A stretch of DNA of 64,000 nt, taken from NCBI GenBank assembly GCA_964035015.1, contig OZ036004.1, positions 14,641,427-14,705,426 on the forward strand, given 5' to 3'. Position numbers and translations under genes: made by a program. This stretch comes from Corallium rubrum. Its lineage: Eukaryota; Cnidaria; Anthozoa; Scleralcyonacea; Coralliidae. Shown one piece after another: positions 44,071 through 55,206 of the stretch (positions are counted from its first letter, which is position 1; every line of letters starts with the position of its first letter). A model generated the notes under the pieces. It saw nothing but the letters and a program-made list of their open reading frames with translations. It had not been told where the DNA came from and made no database searches.

Positions 44071-44606
44071 TACACTTGTTGACTGGCGCCGAGGGAAACA
44101 TCGAGTTTACGGTCCCTCAGGCTTCAATGTCACCCTCGGGCTTTGTTTCTCGAGGCAAAAGTCAACAAGCGTTTCGTTATATACCAAAGACTTTTAAAAT
44201 ACAAAACTGCCTTGAAATTCAAACGGCGAAAAGACTTACCAAAACACTTTGACTTTGTCTTCGTAATTTCAATTCAAGTCATCCAACTAAACAAATACAC
44301 CAGACTCAACACTAAGAACAGCTTTAAATTTCTCCAAGTGTTTTTCAGACCTTCTTTGAAGATATGTATACCAAACAAGCTCGAAACAAGCTCTTGTTTT
44401 CAAAATGCCCGAAGAGTTCAAAGTTCTTGATCTGATGCAATAATCGTGTATTCACGTGAAGGACGCATGATTAAAGCGACGTCAGAGGGAAACAGTGCAA
44501 TGTTTCCCTCGGCAGAAAGAAACATTGAGTTTGTTGAACAACACGTGACCATGATTTGACCAATAGGATTTCATTATTGGCAAACCAAAATCTTTGGTAT
44601 ATAACA
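44071..44606. repeat. Small inverted-repeat element, unit 2
   Basis: Tandem partner of unit 1: fold-back at about 44073-44171, GTTATATACCAAAGAC, then sequence matching unit 1 on either side of the LINE fragment (GACCTTCTTTGAAGAT joined to CAAACAAGCTCGAAAC), ending TCTTTGGTATATAAC near 44606. No coding capacity. Confidence 0.7.
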
Positions 44607-45112
44607 ATAGTTTTTAAACACTCTACTCTCTAGTTTTCAAGTTTGTTTATTTAAGTTCTGATTAAGATCATTTGTATTTAAACTTACGTAATCATACAAA
44701 ATGTACGCGCAAAAACACTGATTCAATATATGTCGACACAAACAAATGCATCAGAACCCATCACACCTCTCTGAAGACGGCTCAAGAGTCTAGCCTACCG
44801 CCGGCGCCCGAACCCTCTAATACCGCCAGCTATACGCAGGCTACACAAGAGTCAAGAATACGGGACATGCAAAAACTCAGAAATTGATTTAAGACATGGT
44901 GTACCACACAAATTGCGTTATATTTAATTCATAAATCGCCATGCAAAGTTTCAAACATTATATAATATTAAACCTATCGAGAATTTACACTAACCTCAAA
45001 CACCGTCGGCTCTTCGTTCAACGTCTGCACAGGTTTGTCAAGCCTACAACATAAAATAGCAGTTTTAGAAAACCGTAAATATACTACCTAAAAAGTTGTT
45101 TCCATTTATCCA
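44607..45112. other. Noncoding interval
   Basis: No gene or repeat recognised. Confidence 0.4.
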
Positions 45113-45297
45113 ATTGGCCATTTCCCAAAGCAGTTAAAGACTGGTGGCTAGTTAGGAACGCTAGGGTACTTGGGATCGCTTGGAGGACATATTTCATGTT
45201 TGGTAGCGTAAGCACAATGGAACAGTCCCGCAAATGAATCCAAGAACGCCAGCGTTCAATGCTCTTTACCAGTCTAGAACTCTTTTGGGAAATGGCC
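45113..45297. repeat. Short MITE-like inverted repeat
   Basis: Left end TTGGCCATTTCCCAAAGCAG, then AAAGACTGGT; the right end carries the same sequence reversed (ACCAGTCTAGAACTCTTTTG, then GGAAATGGCCAA). About 185 bp overall, with roughly 32-bp terminal inverted repeats. Noncoding. Confidence 0.65.
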
Positions 45298-45412
45298 AAC
45301 CCATTAATGAAAAAAAAATTAAAAATGTAAAACAGGTGGTGTTGTAAATCAGATACAAGTCCTCCTAATTTACATAAACTATCTGATCAATTTACTTAGC
45401 TTAAACGACTTA

Positions 45413-45485
45413 TCCCCGAGCCCGGGCGTAGGGGAGAAGGCCCGGAGAGCCGGGTGAAGGTGCTCATCTCGACACGCGTGTAGAA
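45413..45485 (-). repeat. GC-rich dispersed repeat, copy 3
   Basis: Minus-strand relative of 21621-21710: on the plus strand it reads GAGCCCGGGCGTAGGGGAGA and then GGTGCTCATCTCGACACGCG. Confidence 0.55.
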
Positions 45486-45513
45486 AAAGCGAGGGAGACG
45501 AAATCTAAGAAAT

Positions 45514-45624
<111 letters not shown>

Positions 45625-45980
45625 AGGTGTATGTACCACAGAATACCAGTTTGTTTATTTCTTTTATAAAATTTGGCGGTGGTATAATTGTTTTATAATA
45701 TAGACATCCACTACATAATATGAGCAAAAAATTTATTAACAATTCCATAATAATTTTTAATTAATAACGTAAACAAATGACGTTTCTCCGCCCTGGCCAT
45801 GGCGCTTCCGTCATGCGTAGTGATCAAATGTAATCTACATTCCTAAAACGAACAGGGAACGTTCATCGCATGGATGATAAACAACAGACAAAAAATACAA
45901 GATTTGTGAAATTTAACACATCGCTACAATGATCAAGAATAACGATCATGCTATATTAACGTTAGTTCGAAAGAAAACAG

Positions 45981-46227
45981 TCAGTTGTAGATTTGAACGT
46001 TGCAGCCGTGGAAGTTGAATGTGGGGCCGCTTGTCATGTGCGTGCTTTGCCTGTTTACTGTTATTGTGTAGTTGTCACCGTCTGATCTCATTTCAACAGA
46101 CGATTGAAGGTTATGATCTTTGTGAACCGCTTTGTCCAAACATTGCAACGATGAGGAGGACTGAGGTGTAGCCATTTCTGGTTGAAGATATTTACTCAGC
46201 GTGCTCGACATTCGTTCTTGTTCGTTT
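45981..46227 (-). pseudogene. Carboxyl-terminal fragment of a third Crypton-like recombinase
   Basis: The frame reads MSSTLSKYLQPE and ends TFNFHGCNVQIYN. The complete copies have MSSTLTSFIHGNE just after the catalytic Tyr and end GCSFTFNINVNN. The order of a helix start, a Ser/Thr-rich linker and an aromatic/Asn-rich tail is the same, but sequence similarity is low. The catalytic domain itself is absent. Confidence 0.4.
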
Positions 46228-46354
46228 GTTCATCGAAGGACGAGAGTAGTATAGAAGATGGGGGTACGAGCACAGTTTGTTTTGGATCTACTGACAGGGA
46301 ACTCCTCCATTTTTAACACGTAGACGAGATTTTTGTCTATTCCCAGAGGTTCTT

Positions 46355-46520
46355 GGATTGGCCGCATGCATCACTTTTAGATATTTCTTCAAATGGTCGC
46401 ATGCATTACTTTTCTCAATATTTCCAGAAAAAGGAGATGGGGTGGCCATATTTTTTAAATGGTCGCATGCATCACTTTTTCCATGAGTATTTTTCAAATG
46501 GTTACATGCATCACCTTTCC
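46355..46520. repeat. Four copies of a 20-odd-bp motif
   Basis: AAATGGTCGCATGCATCACT or a close variant occurs near 46357, 46391, 46457 and 46496. On the minus strand this yields a repeated Asp-Ala-Cys-Asp-His-Leu-Lys peptide, which I do not take as a gene. It adjoins the left end of the Polinton-like relic. Confidence 0.6.
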
Positions 46521-46641
46521 TGCTAACCAAAATATATCACTTCATGGAATCCCACACAAATGTGAAAAACTCTATGAGGTATAATTTAAACTATCATCCC
46601 AACCTTAGTCAGTAAAATATTCATTCTGTTGTAATCGTACA

Positions 46642-48020
46642 CTATAGTACGTGTTTACTAAGCAGATACCCAGACACTGCTGTTACAGCTAAGAGAATCC
46701 CCAACTTGTTATCCGGCTTTGGCTGTATGTCAGGTGTATGGGCAGATGGCTTTTCTGGTTGGACGGTTGGTTTTTCTTCTAATGTTTCCAAGTGTGGAAC
46801 ATATTCCTGGTGCAGCTTCTTTGGTGGTTTGTGAACACCCTGATAGTTTACTTTAGAGTTAATACCAAATTTCATAACATCCGACGCATGCTTAAGTAAG
46901 TTGTTATATCCTAAGATTTTCTCCTTAAGTATTGTAAGTGACCCTGGCACTAACCACGTGTCAGGACTTATGGCTAGGTTCTGGGTGACGTTAGTGTCTG
47001 ATATTGCCCTATTCATATTCAGAATCCAGGTGCTGACAGAATAATTAACAACGGCATCGTTTACAAGGACTCTGAATTCCTGCTGTGACTCAAGCTTCCG
47101 GCACCTTTGTTAACAATGCTTGTCCGTGTCTTAGCCTGTGAACCTAGGACGGCGTAGACATAAGCCTCGATAGACTCGTTTAGATACTGCAGGTCTATCC
47201 TAGTGAAACCATTTGTTCGTAAGGGTATGAACCTTCTGTAGTGCGTCTTGTAATCACTATTGAGACGCCACATCCACTCACGAAATGACCTGTCATGTTT
47301 TTGACCGGAGTTAGGATTAATCAGGAACTTTTTCTCTCTAGGTATATTCACCATATTGTCAATCACATCATTACCAGCACCGAACTCCCTCATTAGATCA
47401 CTCTTCTTTTCTTTTATAAGACGTCTTAGTATACGTCGCGTGGTGAAATATAGGTGGAAACGCATGATAGAGGTGACCACTGGGTATACATTATCTGAGA
47501 ATTTGAGATGCTCCACCCCAACGCCACAACAGTACGAACTAAGGTAGACAGCGAATATGAGCTGGTAATAAGGCTCACCGTTATTCCACCATACCGCAAT
47601 GTCCGTCCGGTTCCCTGGGTTAAGGACTGGTAATTTCGACATGAAAAAGTCTTGATTGTTAACATAAACCCTGAAATTGTTAAGGTCGTAGTCTATGACG
47701 TTTTCTGATAGGTATGTGAACTTTGAGAAGTCGTATTTTCCCTCAACGTCACTCTTCCAGTGTCGCTTACCCTGGACTTTCTGCACAGTACCACCACCTA
47801 GCCATATTTTTGGGAATCTTGGCGGTGGCTTATCTATTGTTAGGTACTTGGTATAGCTTTTGTTACTCCTGAATTCCGAGTCTCCGGTGTAGATGTACGA
47901 ACCGTCGATGGGTCCAAAGAACACGCCAGGTTGTGACTGACCGAAGACTGAGTCAGTTATGAACTTGGTTCTATCGGCGTATGGATACTTGGTGAAGAAT
48001 CTACTTAGGGTCTTGTTCAT
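46642..48020 (-). pseudogene. Polinton-associated protein of unknown function, frameshifted
   Basis: A 319-codon frame (48020-47061, starting MNKTLSRFFTKYPYADRTKF) and a second frame ending at 46642 overlap near 47060-47115. The second frame is open from about 47105, so the two are probably one gene of about 455-460 codons broken by an indel. Features: an aromatic-rich central region (YYQLIFAVYLSSYCCGVGVE), a basic stretch (TTRRILRRLIKEKK), a Pro/Lys-rich linker and a carboxyl-terminal hydrophobic segment (LGILLAVTAVSGYLL) likely to span a membrane. I do not recognise the family. Strand and spacing match the viral gene block at 56861-62457, from which it is separated by the Penelope-like insertion. 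Confidence 0.55.
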
Positions 48021-48051
48021 ATACCATAGGCTGTGTAATGTTTCCAGATGG

Positions 48052-48110
48052 TCTACTTTTATGCTGACATATGTTTACCAGTTATGGCGACACCTCCAAG
48101 TGATCCTATC
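48052..48110 (-). pseudogene. Fragment matching the end of the 180-residue Polinton gene
   Basis: About 60 bp that align at roughly 80 percent with 56910-56972 and translate to a similar GGVAITGKHM-type carboxyl end. It lies about 30 bp upstream (in gene direction) of the frame at 48020. So, in the ancestral order, the 180-residue gene directly preceded the unknown gene. Confidence 0.65.
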
Positions 48111-48237
48111 ATATGAAGTATAACTTCAACAACAAACACCATCCATAAGTCTGACCTCCGTCACTCAGTAAAAGCAAATCCACAATTGTAAAACCACTTA
48201 TCTAAAGCCCTGATTAGTTTATGTCCCAAAATCTGTC

Positions 48238-48369
48238 CAGTTCGCTTCATGAGAAAAATTATTACGCGTAAGACTAATTATCAGTTCGCTTCATGAGAAA
48301 AATTATTACGCGTAAGACTAATTATCAGTTCGCTTCATGAGAAAAATTATTACGCGTAAGACTAATTAT
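48238..48369. repeat. Three tandem 44-bp repeats at the left Penelope junction
   Basis: CAGTTCGCTTCATGAGAAAA then ATTATTACGCGTAAGACTAA and TTAT, three copies head to tail, essentially identical. A further copy lies at 56746-56789 on the other side of the Penelope pair. Confidence 0.95.
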
Positions 48370-48420
48370 CAAAATATTACCAGGGTTAAGTCACGTTGGC
48401 CTGAAAAACAGAGAAAAAAA

Positions 48421-48460
48421 TCTTCTCGACGTTTCGAGCGAAGGCCCTTCGTCAGGAGAA
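48421..48460 (-). ncRNA. Hammerhead-ribozyme-like motif, left Penelope copy
   Basis: On the minus strand TTTCTC, CTGACGA, a GGGC/GCTC stem with CTTC loop, GAAAC, GTC, GAGAA. TTCTC and GAGAA can form stem I, CTGACGA and GAAA match the core, and GTC is a standard cleavage triplet. One extra A lies between core and stem II, and stem III is only the self-complementary ACGT, so cleavage would need a dimer or be weak. Hammerheads are known from Penelope-like elements. Confidence 0.5.
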
Positions 48461-48710
48461 ATTAGTAAACAACTCACATGTGGTCACGCGTATTTATAGC
48501 AGAGCTACAATGGGAATCACGTGAACACATGTAAGCCAATAAAAACAAAGTAAACAAATAAATTAATATGTAATTTTAGCCTGTGTGCAGGTGCTGACCC
48601 AATTTGTGGGTCAGCTACCTGCAAATAGGCAAAGAAACAGGTTATAAATTACTATTTAAATCATCAGAAAAAGGTTAAGGAAAAGGTGTGGAATATGGTG
48701 GTGGAGTGAG

Positions 48711-50345
48711 CTAAATGAAAGAGAATCGCTCATTGAGGCCGTGAGGGTGAATGGTACCAAGTTTGTAAATGAGACGCATTTCTTGTTTACGACGAGTATC
48801 GTTACAACCTGTAATGGGCTGAATGGCACAGATTTTCATGTTGGAAAAGGAGTGGTTGGCACTGTTGAAGTGCCTGGCAACAGGTTTGTTTTGCACATTG
48901 TTTTTGACATCACAAAGGTGTTCAACAAACCTGTCACCTAAACGTCTTCCAGTTTCTCCGATGTAAAGCATGGGACATTTACTGCAAGAGATACAGTAAA
49001 TGAGGTTGGAGGAAGTGCAAGTGAAACTGTGGGTTATGTTGAACCTACATTTTGGAGCCGAAATTGAAATTGAGGAGTCTAAATATTTACAGGTGTTGCA
49101 CCTACCACGACAGCAAGAGCTGGTGCCAACATGTGATACCAAGGCTTGCTGCAGTGAGCTGTGAACAACGTTTTCCCGGATGTTTTTGCTATGCCGAAAA
49201 GATACTAGGGGTTTCTCAGAGAAAATGGAAGATGTTTCTGGGTCATTTTTAATGAGGTCGAAATTGCGGCTAATGATGTCCCTTACTTTGAAATTGAAGG
49301 GATGAAAAGTGAGAACTAGAGGTACTTTTTCATTGGAAATGGTAGCCAAAGGTTCGCTTAAGGTGTCTGAACGGGAAATGTTGGAGACCTTGTGTAAGGC
49401 AGTGTCTAAGAGGTGGGAAGGATAACCGCGATTAACAAAAAAGTTTCTCATTTCCAAACATTTGGCATTGAAATCGTCATCTTCACTGCAGAGGCGACGA
49501 AGACGAAGAAATTGAGAGAAAGGAATGGAAGTTTTGGTGAGTTTAGGATGATGAGAGGAGAAGAGGAGGTAGCTATGAGAGTCAGTGGTCTTGTAAAAGA
49601 CAGAAGTGCTCAGCTTATTACCATTAATGGAGATGAGAATATCTAAGAATGACACACTAGTCTCACTGATCTCCCATGTGAACTGGAGTGCTGGGTGGAA
49701 GTCATTAACATAGTTAATGAAGCAAACCAGGTCAGCGCGCGAACATGATGCAGTGCCTAAGCAATCATCAATGAACCGACCATAGTAGTCAGGTAGGAAA
49801 CCAGTGTATTGTTCAAAGATTTGTTTTTCCACATAACCAACAAATAAGTTGGCATAGTTAGGGCCCATTTTGGTACCCATGGCTACACCACTAACTTGTT
49901 GGTAATGCTCACCATCAAATGAAAAATTGTTGAGGGTGAGCACTAACTCGGCCAGGCGTAACAAAGTAGTGGTCGATGGCTCCCGAGTTGTGCGTTGATC
50001 AAAGAAATATTTAAGTGCTTGAAGACCATCGTGATGCGGGATGACAGTGTAGAGTGATTTGACATCCATGGTGAAGATGAAATGATGTGAACCCTGAAAA
50101 CTAATGTGGTCACAAATTTTCAGAGCATGTTTGGTGTCCTTGATGTAAGAAGGTAAATTCTTAACCAAGGGCGCCATGATGTGGTCAAGGTAGGATGAAA
50201 TGGCTTGGGTAGGGCAACCACAAGCAGACACTATAGGTCTACCTGGGTTGTTGGGTTTGTGAATTTTGGGAAGGAAGTACATGACAGGTGTGCGTGGGGT
50301 GGTGGTTAGGAGATTAGAGTACGGTTTACCATTGTCGCTGTATAC
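48711..50345 (-). CDS. Penelope-like RT / GIY-YIG endonuclease, 5'-deleted
   Basis: An open frame of about 545 codons beginning inside RT. RT: MDVKSLYTVIPHHDGL (motif A), GVAMGTKMGPNYANLFV (motif B), YYGRFIDDCLG (motif C with Asp pair). A Cys cluster (CCRGRCNTCKYL) comes before the endonuclease NLIYCISCSKCPMLYIGET, with GRRLGDRFVEHL carrying the conserved Arg and the downstream HFNSANH. The GIY-YIG nuclease nicks the target for reverse transcription in this class. The amino-terminal part, present in the plus-strand copy, is deleted. The retained part is intact. Confidence 0.9.
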   Translation of the reverse strand, partial: VYSDNGKPYSNLLTTTPRTPVMYFLPKIHKPNNPGRPIVSACGCPTQAISSYLDHIMAPLVKNLPSYIKDTKHALKICDHISFQGSHHFIFTMDVKSLYTVIPHHDGLQALKYFFDQRTTREPSTTTLLRLAELVLTLNNFSFDGEHYQQVSGVAMGTKMGPNYANLFVGYVEKQIFEQYTGFLPDYYGRFIDDCLGTASCSRADLVCFINYVNDFHPALQFTWEISETSVSFLDILISINGNKLSTSVFYKTTDSHSYLLFSSHHPKLTKTSIPFSQFLRLRRLCSEDDDFNAKCLEMRNFFVNRGYPSHLLDTALHKVSNISRSDTLSEPLATISNEKVPLVLTFHPFNFKVRDIISRNFDLIKNDPETSSIFSEKPLVSFRHSKNIRENVVHSSLQQALVSHVGTSSCCRGRCNTCKYLDSSISISAPKCRFNITHSFTCTSSNLIYCISCSKCPMLYIGETGRRLGDRFVEHLCDVKNNVQNKPVARHFNSANHSFSNMKICAIQPITGCNDTRRKQEMRLIYKLGTIHPHGLNERFSFI

Positions 50346-50360
50346 CAACATACAGCGACA

Positions 50361-51926
50361 ATGGTAAACCGTAAAAATTTAAACCGTAAACTTCGTAACG
50401 AAATGGTATGTTATATTTCACTATTTTCATCGTCTATCGCCCAACCTTCTCTCCGCTTTTTCGATTTAATTCTTAATAAAACACGCTTTTGTAATCACAT
50501 TTCTTTCTTAAGCCGTTGCCTACACCACAATGTAGTGCCCAATGGTTTTAAATCTTCTTTTAATTTTAATTATTTTAACTCACAATACGTGGCCAGAAGT
50601 GTCATGGCGGCTTGTTATAAACACAGTCGTCGTCTTATGCGTATTACCATTCACTCCATGTCCCAACACGTCAACCAAATTGATTCTGATATTTTGAACG
50701 TTAAGACAAACCTCTCTAACGTTTGTCCCACCGTCATATATTCAGGCATCACCCAGTTCATTCGCTCGTTGAACTCGAAATTTTACACGTTTCTCAAGGC
50801 GAGTAAAACTTCGAAATTCAACACTCTTGTAGGCCCTCGTCCTGTTTCGAATTCTAACCACACTAACTCCACCAGTAATGTCAATTTAGTGGTCACGATT
50901 CCTCCTGATTTGCCCTTGTCTGACCCTGAGAGATCTGTCCTTGCGAAAGGTCTCAAATTTGTTCCCAACCCTGGGCCCATAGACTCCTTCTCAGTGAAGG
51001 AGGACACCGAAACTTTCTTTAGAAGACTAAGACTTAAGGCACATTTTCATAATAATTCCTCCATCCAACAAAAGGATGTTTTTGAGGCTGCTAATCCTAA
51101 GAAATCTTCCTGGTCTCCTCCGGAAGGCCAATTTGGCTCCCTTGATCTTTTCATTCGACAATGTCGACATGATATAGATCAGCTCCCACCTTTTAGGCCC
51201 AAAAGGCCATCTAATCTCAGCTCTAGTGAATTAAGTGCTTTAAAATCATTGCGTAGCCGGAATGATATTGTCATCAAACCTGCTGACAAAGGTGGTGCTT
51301 TGGTTGTCTGGAGAGCTGATTTGTACCGCGAAGACGCTCAAAGGCAACTAAACGACACTGCTTTTTACAGCAGAGTTGATGGTGATTTGACATCCCAACA
51401 CAACACCACCATTCGATCCACCATCAACAACCTCATCACCACTGGGGAATTGCCTGATACAGCAAGCAATCTCCTAACAACCACTCCACGCACACCTGTC
51501 ATGTACTTCCTTCCCAAAATTCACAAACCCAACAACCCAGGTAGACCTATAGTGTCTGCTTGTGGTTGCCCTACCCAAGCCATTTCATCCTACCTTGACC
51601 ACATCATGGCGCCCTTGGTTAAGAATTTACCTTCTTACATCAAGGACACCAAACATGCTCTGAAAATTTGTGACCACATTAGTTTTCAGGGTCACATCAT
51701 TTCATCTTCACCATGGATGTCAAATCACTCTACACTGTCATCCCGCATCACGATGGTCTTCAAGCACTTAAATATTTCTTTGATCAACGCACAACTCGGG
51801 AGCCATCGACCACTACTTTGTTACGCCTGGCCGAGTTAGTGCTCACCCTCAACAATTTTTCATTTGATGATGAGCATTACCAACAAGTTAGTGGTGTAGC
51901 CATGGGTACCAAAATGGGCCCTTAAT
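50361..51926 (+). pseudogene. Penelope-like protein, amino-terminal and RT part
   Basis: From MVNRKNLNRKLRNEM, a long basic amino-terminal domain leads to RSRNDIVIKPADKGGALVVW and FLPKIHKPNNPGRPIVSACG, conserved starts of Penelope RT. Near 51690 a one-base loss relative to the left copy shifts frame after DHISFQG; RT continues in another frame (51713-51925: MDVKSLYTVIPHHDGL to GVAMGTKMGP) until the insertion. Full-length amino terminus, but broken twice. Confidence 0.88.
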
Positions 51927-54900
51927 GTCCTATCACGTAATTAATAAAATGGAGCGGAGACTGATGTTGTGGCAGAAAAGGAAGCAGGGAAAAGCTACTG
52001 TCCCTCGTACACAATATCCCAGGTTGGGTAGGCCCGTCTGGGGGGCCAGATAAGTGGATACCTAGCTGAGGAGGGGCTCCTGGCAGCTATTCGAACATGG
52101 CCTCCAACAGATCTGGTCAGTGAGGCGTTGAGGTGGGTGCCACCTCAGACCCCGAGCAGAGAAATGGCTAATCCAGTTTCTTGCCCGTTGGTACTATCGA
52201 GCAAAGGTAGTGTACCGAGCTATTTGACCGTACCAGGCCTTGTGAGCCTCCACAGAGAACGTGGATCGCGGATCTAGCACAAGCCGGGGGTGCCGACTGC
52301 TGGGTTGGAGCTCGTGTACCCCAGCTACTCTGTGTAGGGGAGGGAGAAATGACTGCGATTTGAGTCATATTTTGATTAAGTGGGGAGAGGCGGTGTCCGA
52401 GAGACAGCGATTCCCTGCCATAGATTTTGAGAATCAAAAATCCCCCACTGAAGCAAAATATTAATAGCATTATACTAGCCGTAGAGAATATCTATGTATA
52501 TGTATATATATTCTATTTTATATCGTTTGTGTACAGCTAGGCTGAGCTAGAGCTAGCCTGCGTGCAGTCCAAGACTTATACGTAAAGTCTGAATTATTTT
52601 AGAATATTTACGTATATATCTATATATGTATAAATAAGCTGTAATGACCGCAGTTGACGCTAGTTGTTACCTAACTATGAAATGAGGCTTGGAAAAAAAC
52701 AAAACAAAACAAAAAAACAAAACAAAAAAAAAACCCCCCAAAAAACCCCAAAAAACCCCAAAAAAAAACAAAAAAAAAATCCGACAAAACAACGGGTGTG
52801 TTGTTAGGCAGATGCCGACACTCAAAGCAAGTACATGCTGGAATGTCAGGGAGGCCAGAAAAACCTGACGCTGGTAAAACCCTGTGGGAAAAAGCCAGTG
52901 ACAGGAAAAAGTTGGGTGGAGCCAAGACGAAACCAGCAGCTTCTCCACAAAGCAGTTATGTTACAAATTTTGTGCCGAGTGTCAGCATCTTACGAAACAA
53001 CGCCAAGCTATAGGTAGATATCGCGTAGGAAATTTGTTCTAGGTTGTTATTATTGGATTTGTAATTTTACGCCTGGTTTGTTGAGTACTGAATGGGATCG
53101 ACGATGTTGGACAGAATTAGAATAGGCTATTGCGGAACTGAAAAAACCCCAACAAAAAACCCAACAAAACCAAAAACAAACGCCGCGTGTTTTGCGTCAA
53201 TTGCGGTTATGTTGCGCGAGGAGAGTCTTTTCCTTAATCTCTTGCGTGTGTTCACGATGTGCTGACATCAACTTGACATACGGGAAGTTGGGTAATTGAA
53301 CCAATCTGGATGTAGATAAATAAGGAGTCATATTGCCGTGGGCAACGTGCCTTTGGCTTTTGGTGGTTTTTGGGTCTGTGGTTTGCCAAAACCTGTCATC
53401 TATATAATATTGGTATAACAAGAAAAAAGGACAAGCAAAGCAGGGCAAAACAAAAGACACGCAAAGGAACAAAGGGAAGGGTTGTGCAAGCACAGATCGT
53501 AAGAGCGGTGGAACAGAAAGAAACTAATAGGCTGGGACTCTGCAATGACTATAGGCTAAAATATTTGGAAGAAAGAAAAAAAACAACAACCAAAAACCCC
53601 CCAAAGTTTTCGTAACAGGCCACAATCCTACCAGCGCGGGAACCGTGTTTGCGCCGTGCCTGTTATCATATAGCGATCTCAATTCTCAATGCGTTAGCTA
53701 GTGTGACTATAGTGATCGAATAGGGACGCCAATCTGCCTGGGCCGAAGCATATTCTAAATAATCTCTTCAGCAGTGTATGCTGTCATCGATCGCTAAGGT
53801 AGAAAGCACTGCAAAGCGCACGCAGGGAAAAATTCTTAAAATTGTTTGCGCCGCCTCGCATCGTGCCTTGAATGGCGAATGTTTGTCAAACGACGGACGT
53901 CGGGTTACATTGCGTATGTTTCTTATCGATTTCTTAAGAATGTGTCCTTGTGCTTTTAGTTTTAGATAATTTCGATTAGCAGGACTTATACGATCGATCG
54001 TCTAAGTGATGTTCCTTCGCCGGGTTTCGGGGTATGTATAAGGTGACTAAGGAAGGTATCACGGTAGCCGCAGCATAACGAGTTAAAGTTGGGTTTGAAC
54101 TGCTGGACATTTTGAGAAACAGACTATGTTTAGCCGTGGCCGGTAATATTGGGTGATATGACAGTGGAACTCGAATGGGACGATCATGCGTTTAAGTGGT
54201 TAGTGCCAGAAACTAACGCGTTCGTTTAGAGTATTGAAATATATCGAAGGTTTCGAACAGTTGTGTGATTGCCTCCTTATTTAAATAATAATATACCATT
54301 CTTTTTGTATCATATTTATCGTCGACTGACCGAGACTGGAGTGGCTGTCGACAAGTATTAAGCGGGCCGAGTCATTTGACCGCAATAATAAGTTGTTCTC
54401 GAGTTCTAAGTAAGGAAGGGAAATCCCAAACATCAAGCGATGTAAAGACAAAAGTACATATGCTAAGGGACGGGAAAGCAAGGAGCATACTCACAAATAC
54501 TTTACACTGATACGGGCCATGTGGTTGTAATGGCTTGCTCGAATATTATGGTTGTGGCGGTCAAGGACAAGGCGATTGGCTTTCATTAAGCCGGTGGACC
54601 AAGCCAAATGGTGCACGACTGAATATATGTGTAGTTTTGGTGTAGTCCGTAACGTACTGGCAATGCATCGTGGTCGACTTTATAAATTGGTGAATTTCCC
54701 GCTCCTCTGTCCCGTGTCGATTATGTCGTTTCGTTATTTCTCCTGACTGACTAGTAAAGGTTGATTGCAATGCAATTGAACTACTAAGGTGGAGTTAAAG
54801 CTTTTTATGGTTCCAAAATGGCCTTTGTACTTGAATTGAAATACTACATGGACTTTGCTTAAGACACATGGTTGATCATGCAGTTGAGCTCGTGATAGTC

Positions 54901-55206
54901 TATAGGTGATTGGGTTAGGGGTAAGTGTTCTGTCATTTTGGTGCGTGTAAAGCACGCTTTTACCCAAAATGGAAGTAACCGTCACTGGTCTTGGCGTTCC
55001 TTTGTAGATAAGTGTGAGAGATAGATAGACTGCTGGAATTTGTGTTATTCGGCTATTATTAGATCAGAATTAACCTACAAAAACGTGGCTTATGTCTTAT
55101 TTTGACGCACGTTTCTTAATCTTTGATCGGTTATGCCAAACCGCGTATTTCGCAAACAAGGTTTACGTTTGGACATTAACCTTAATTTATTCAAGCATAA
55201 ATTATT
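51927..55206. mobile_element. Unidentified 3.28-kb insertion inside the Penelope RT
   Basis: Splits RT motif B exactly between GTKMGP and NYANLF. It starts TAATGTCCTATCACG and ends ATAAATTATTATTA, the latter resembling a short ATT tail of a LINE-like insertion. No protein of known family is visible. 52000-52450 is GC-richer with coding-like character but no long frame. 52642-53000 is closely related to 63733-64000. 52690-52790 is a low-complexity A/C tract. The remainder (53010-55206) shows nothing I recognise. No clear target duplication: at most one shared T. Confidence 0.6.
52642..53000 (+). repeat. Dispersed repeat inside the insertion, copy 1
   Basis: Starts AATGACCGCAGTTGACGCTA and includes GCCGACACTCAAAGC, GTCAGGGAGGCCAGAAAAA and GGGTGGAGCCAAGACGAAAC. 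Copy 2 at 63733-64000 matches nearly throughout except for the A/C-rich tract unique to this copy (about 52690-52790). Confidence 0.85.

Larger units (their letters stand above)
48371..50349 (-). mobile_element. Penelope-like element, internally deleted copy
   Basis: Minus-strand copy, head to head with the one at 50350. It keeps about 25 bp of the 5' end (CAGCGACAATGGTAAACCGT), then jumps over about 1.1 kb to the point where the plus copy reads CTCCTAACAACC. It retains the rest of RT, the GIY-YIG endonuclease and the 3' region with a hammerhead-like motif. Confidence 0.85.

Noticed and set aside
48238-48369. CRISPR-like array
   Set aside because: Units are directly adjacent with no spacers, and the setting is a eukaryotic retroelement junction.
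48741-49646. Plus-strand reading frames across the left Penelope copy
   Set aside because: Antisense shadows of the RT/endonuclease gene; the same shadows recur over the right copy on the opposite strand.
52000-52470. Ribosomal RNA or LINE coding fragment in the GC-richer part of the insertion
   Set aside because: I could not recognise rRNA core sequences or any RT or endonuclease motif, and the frames are short.
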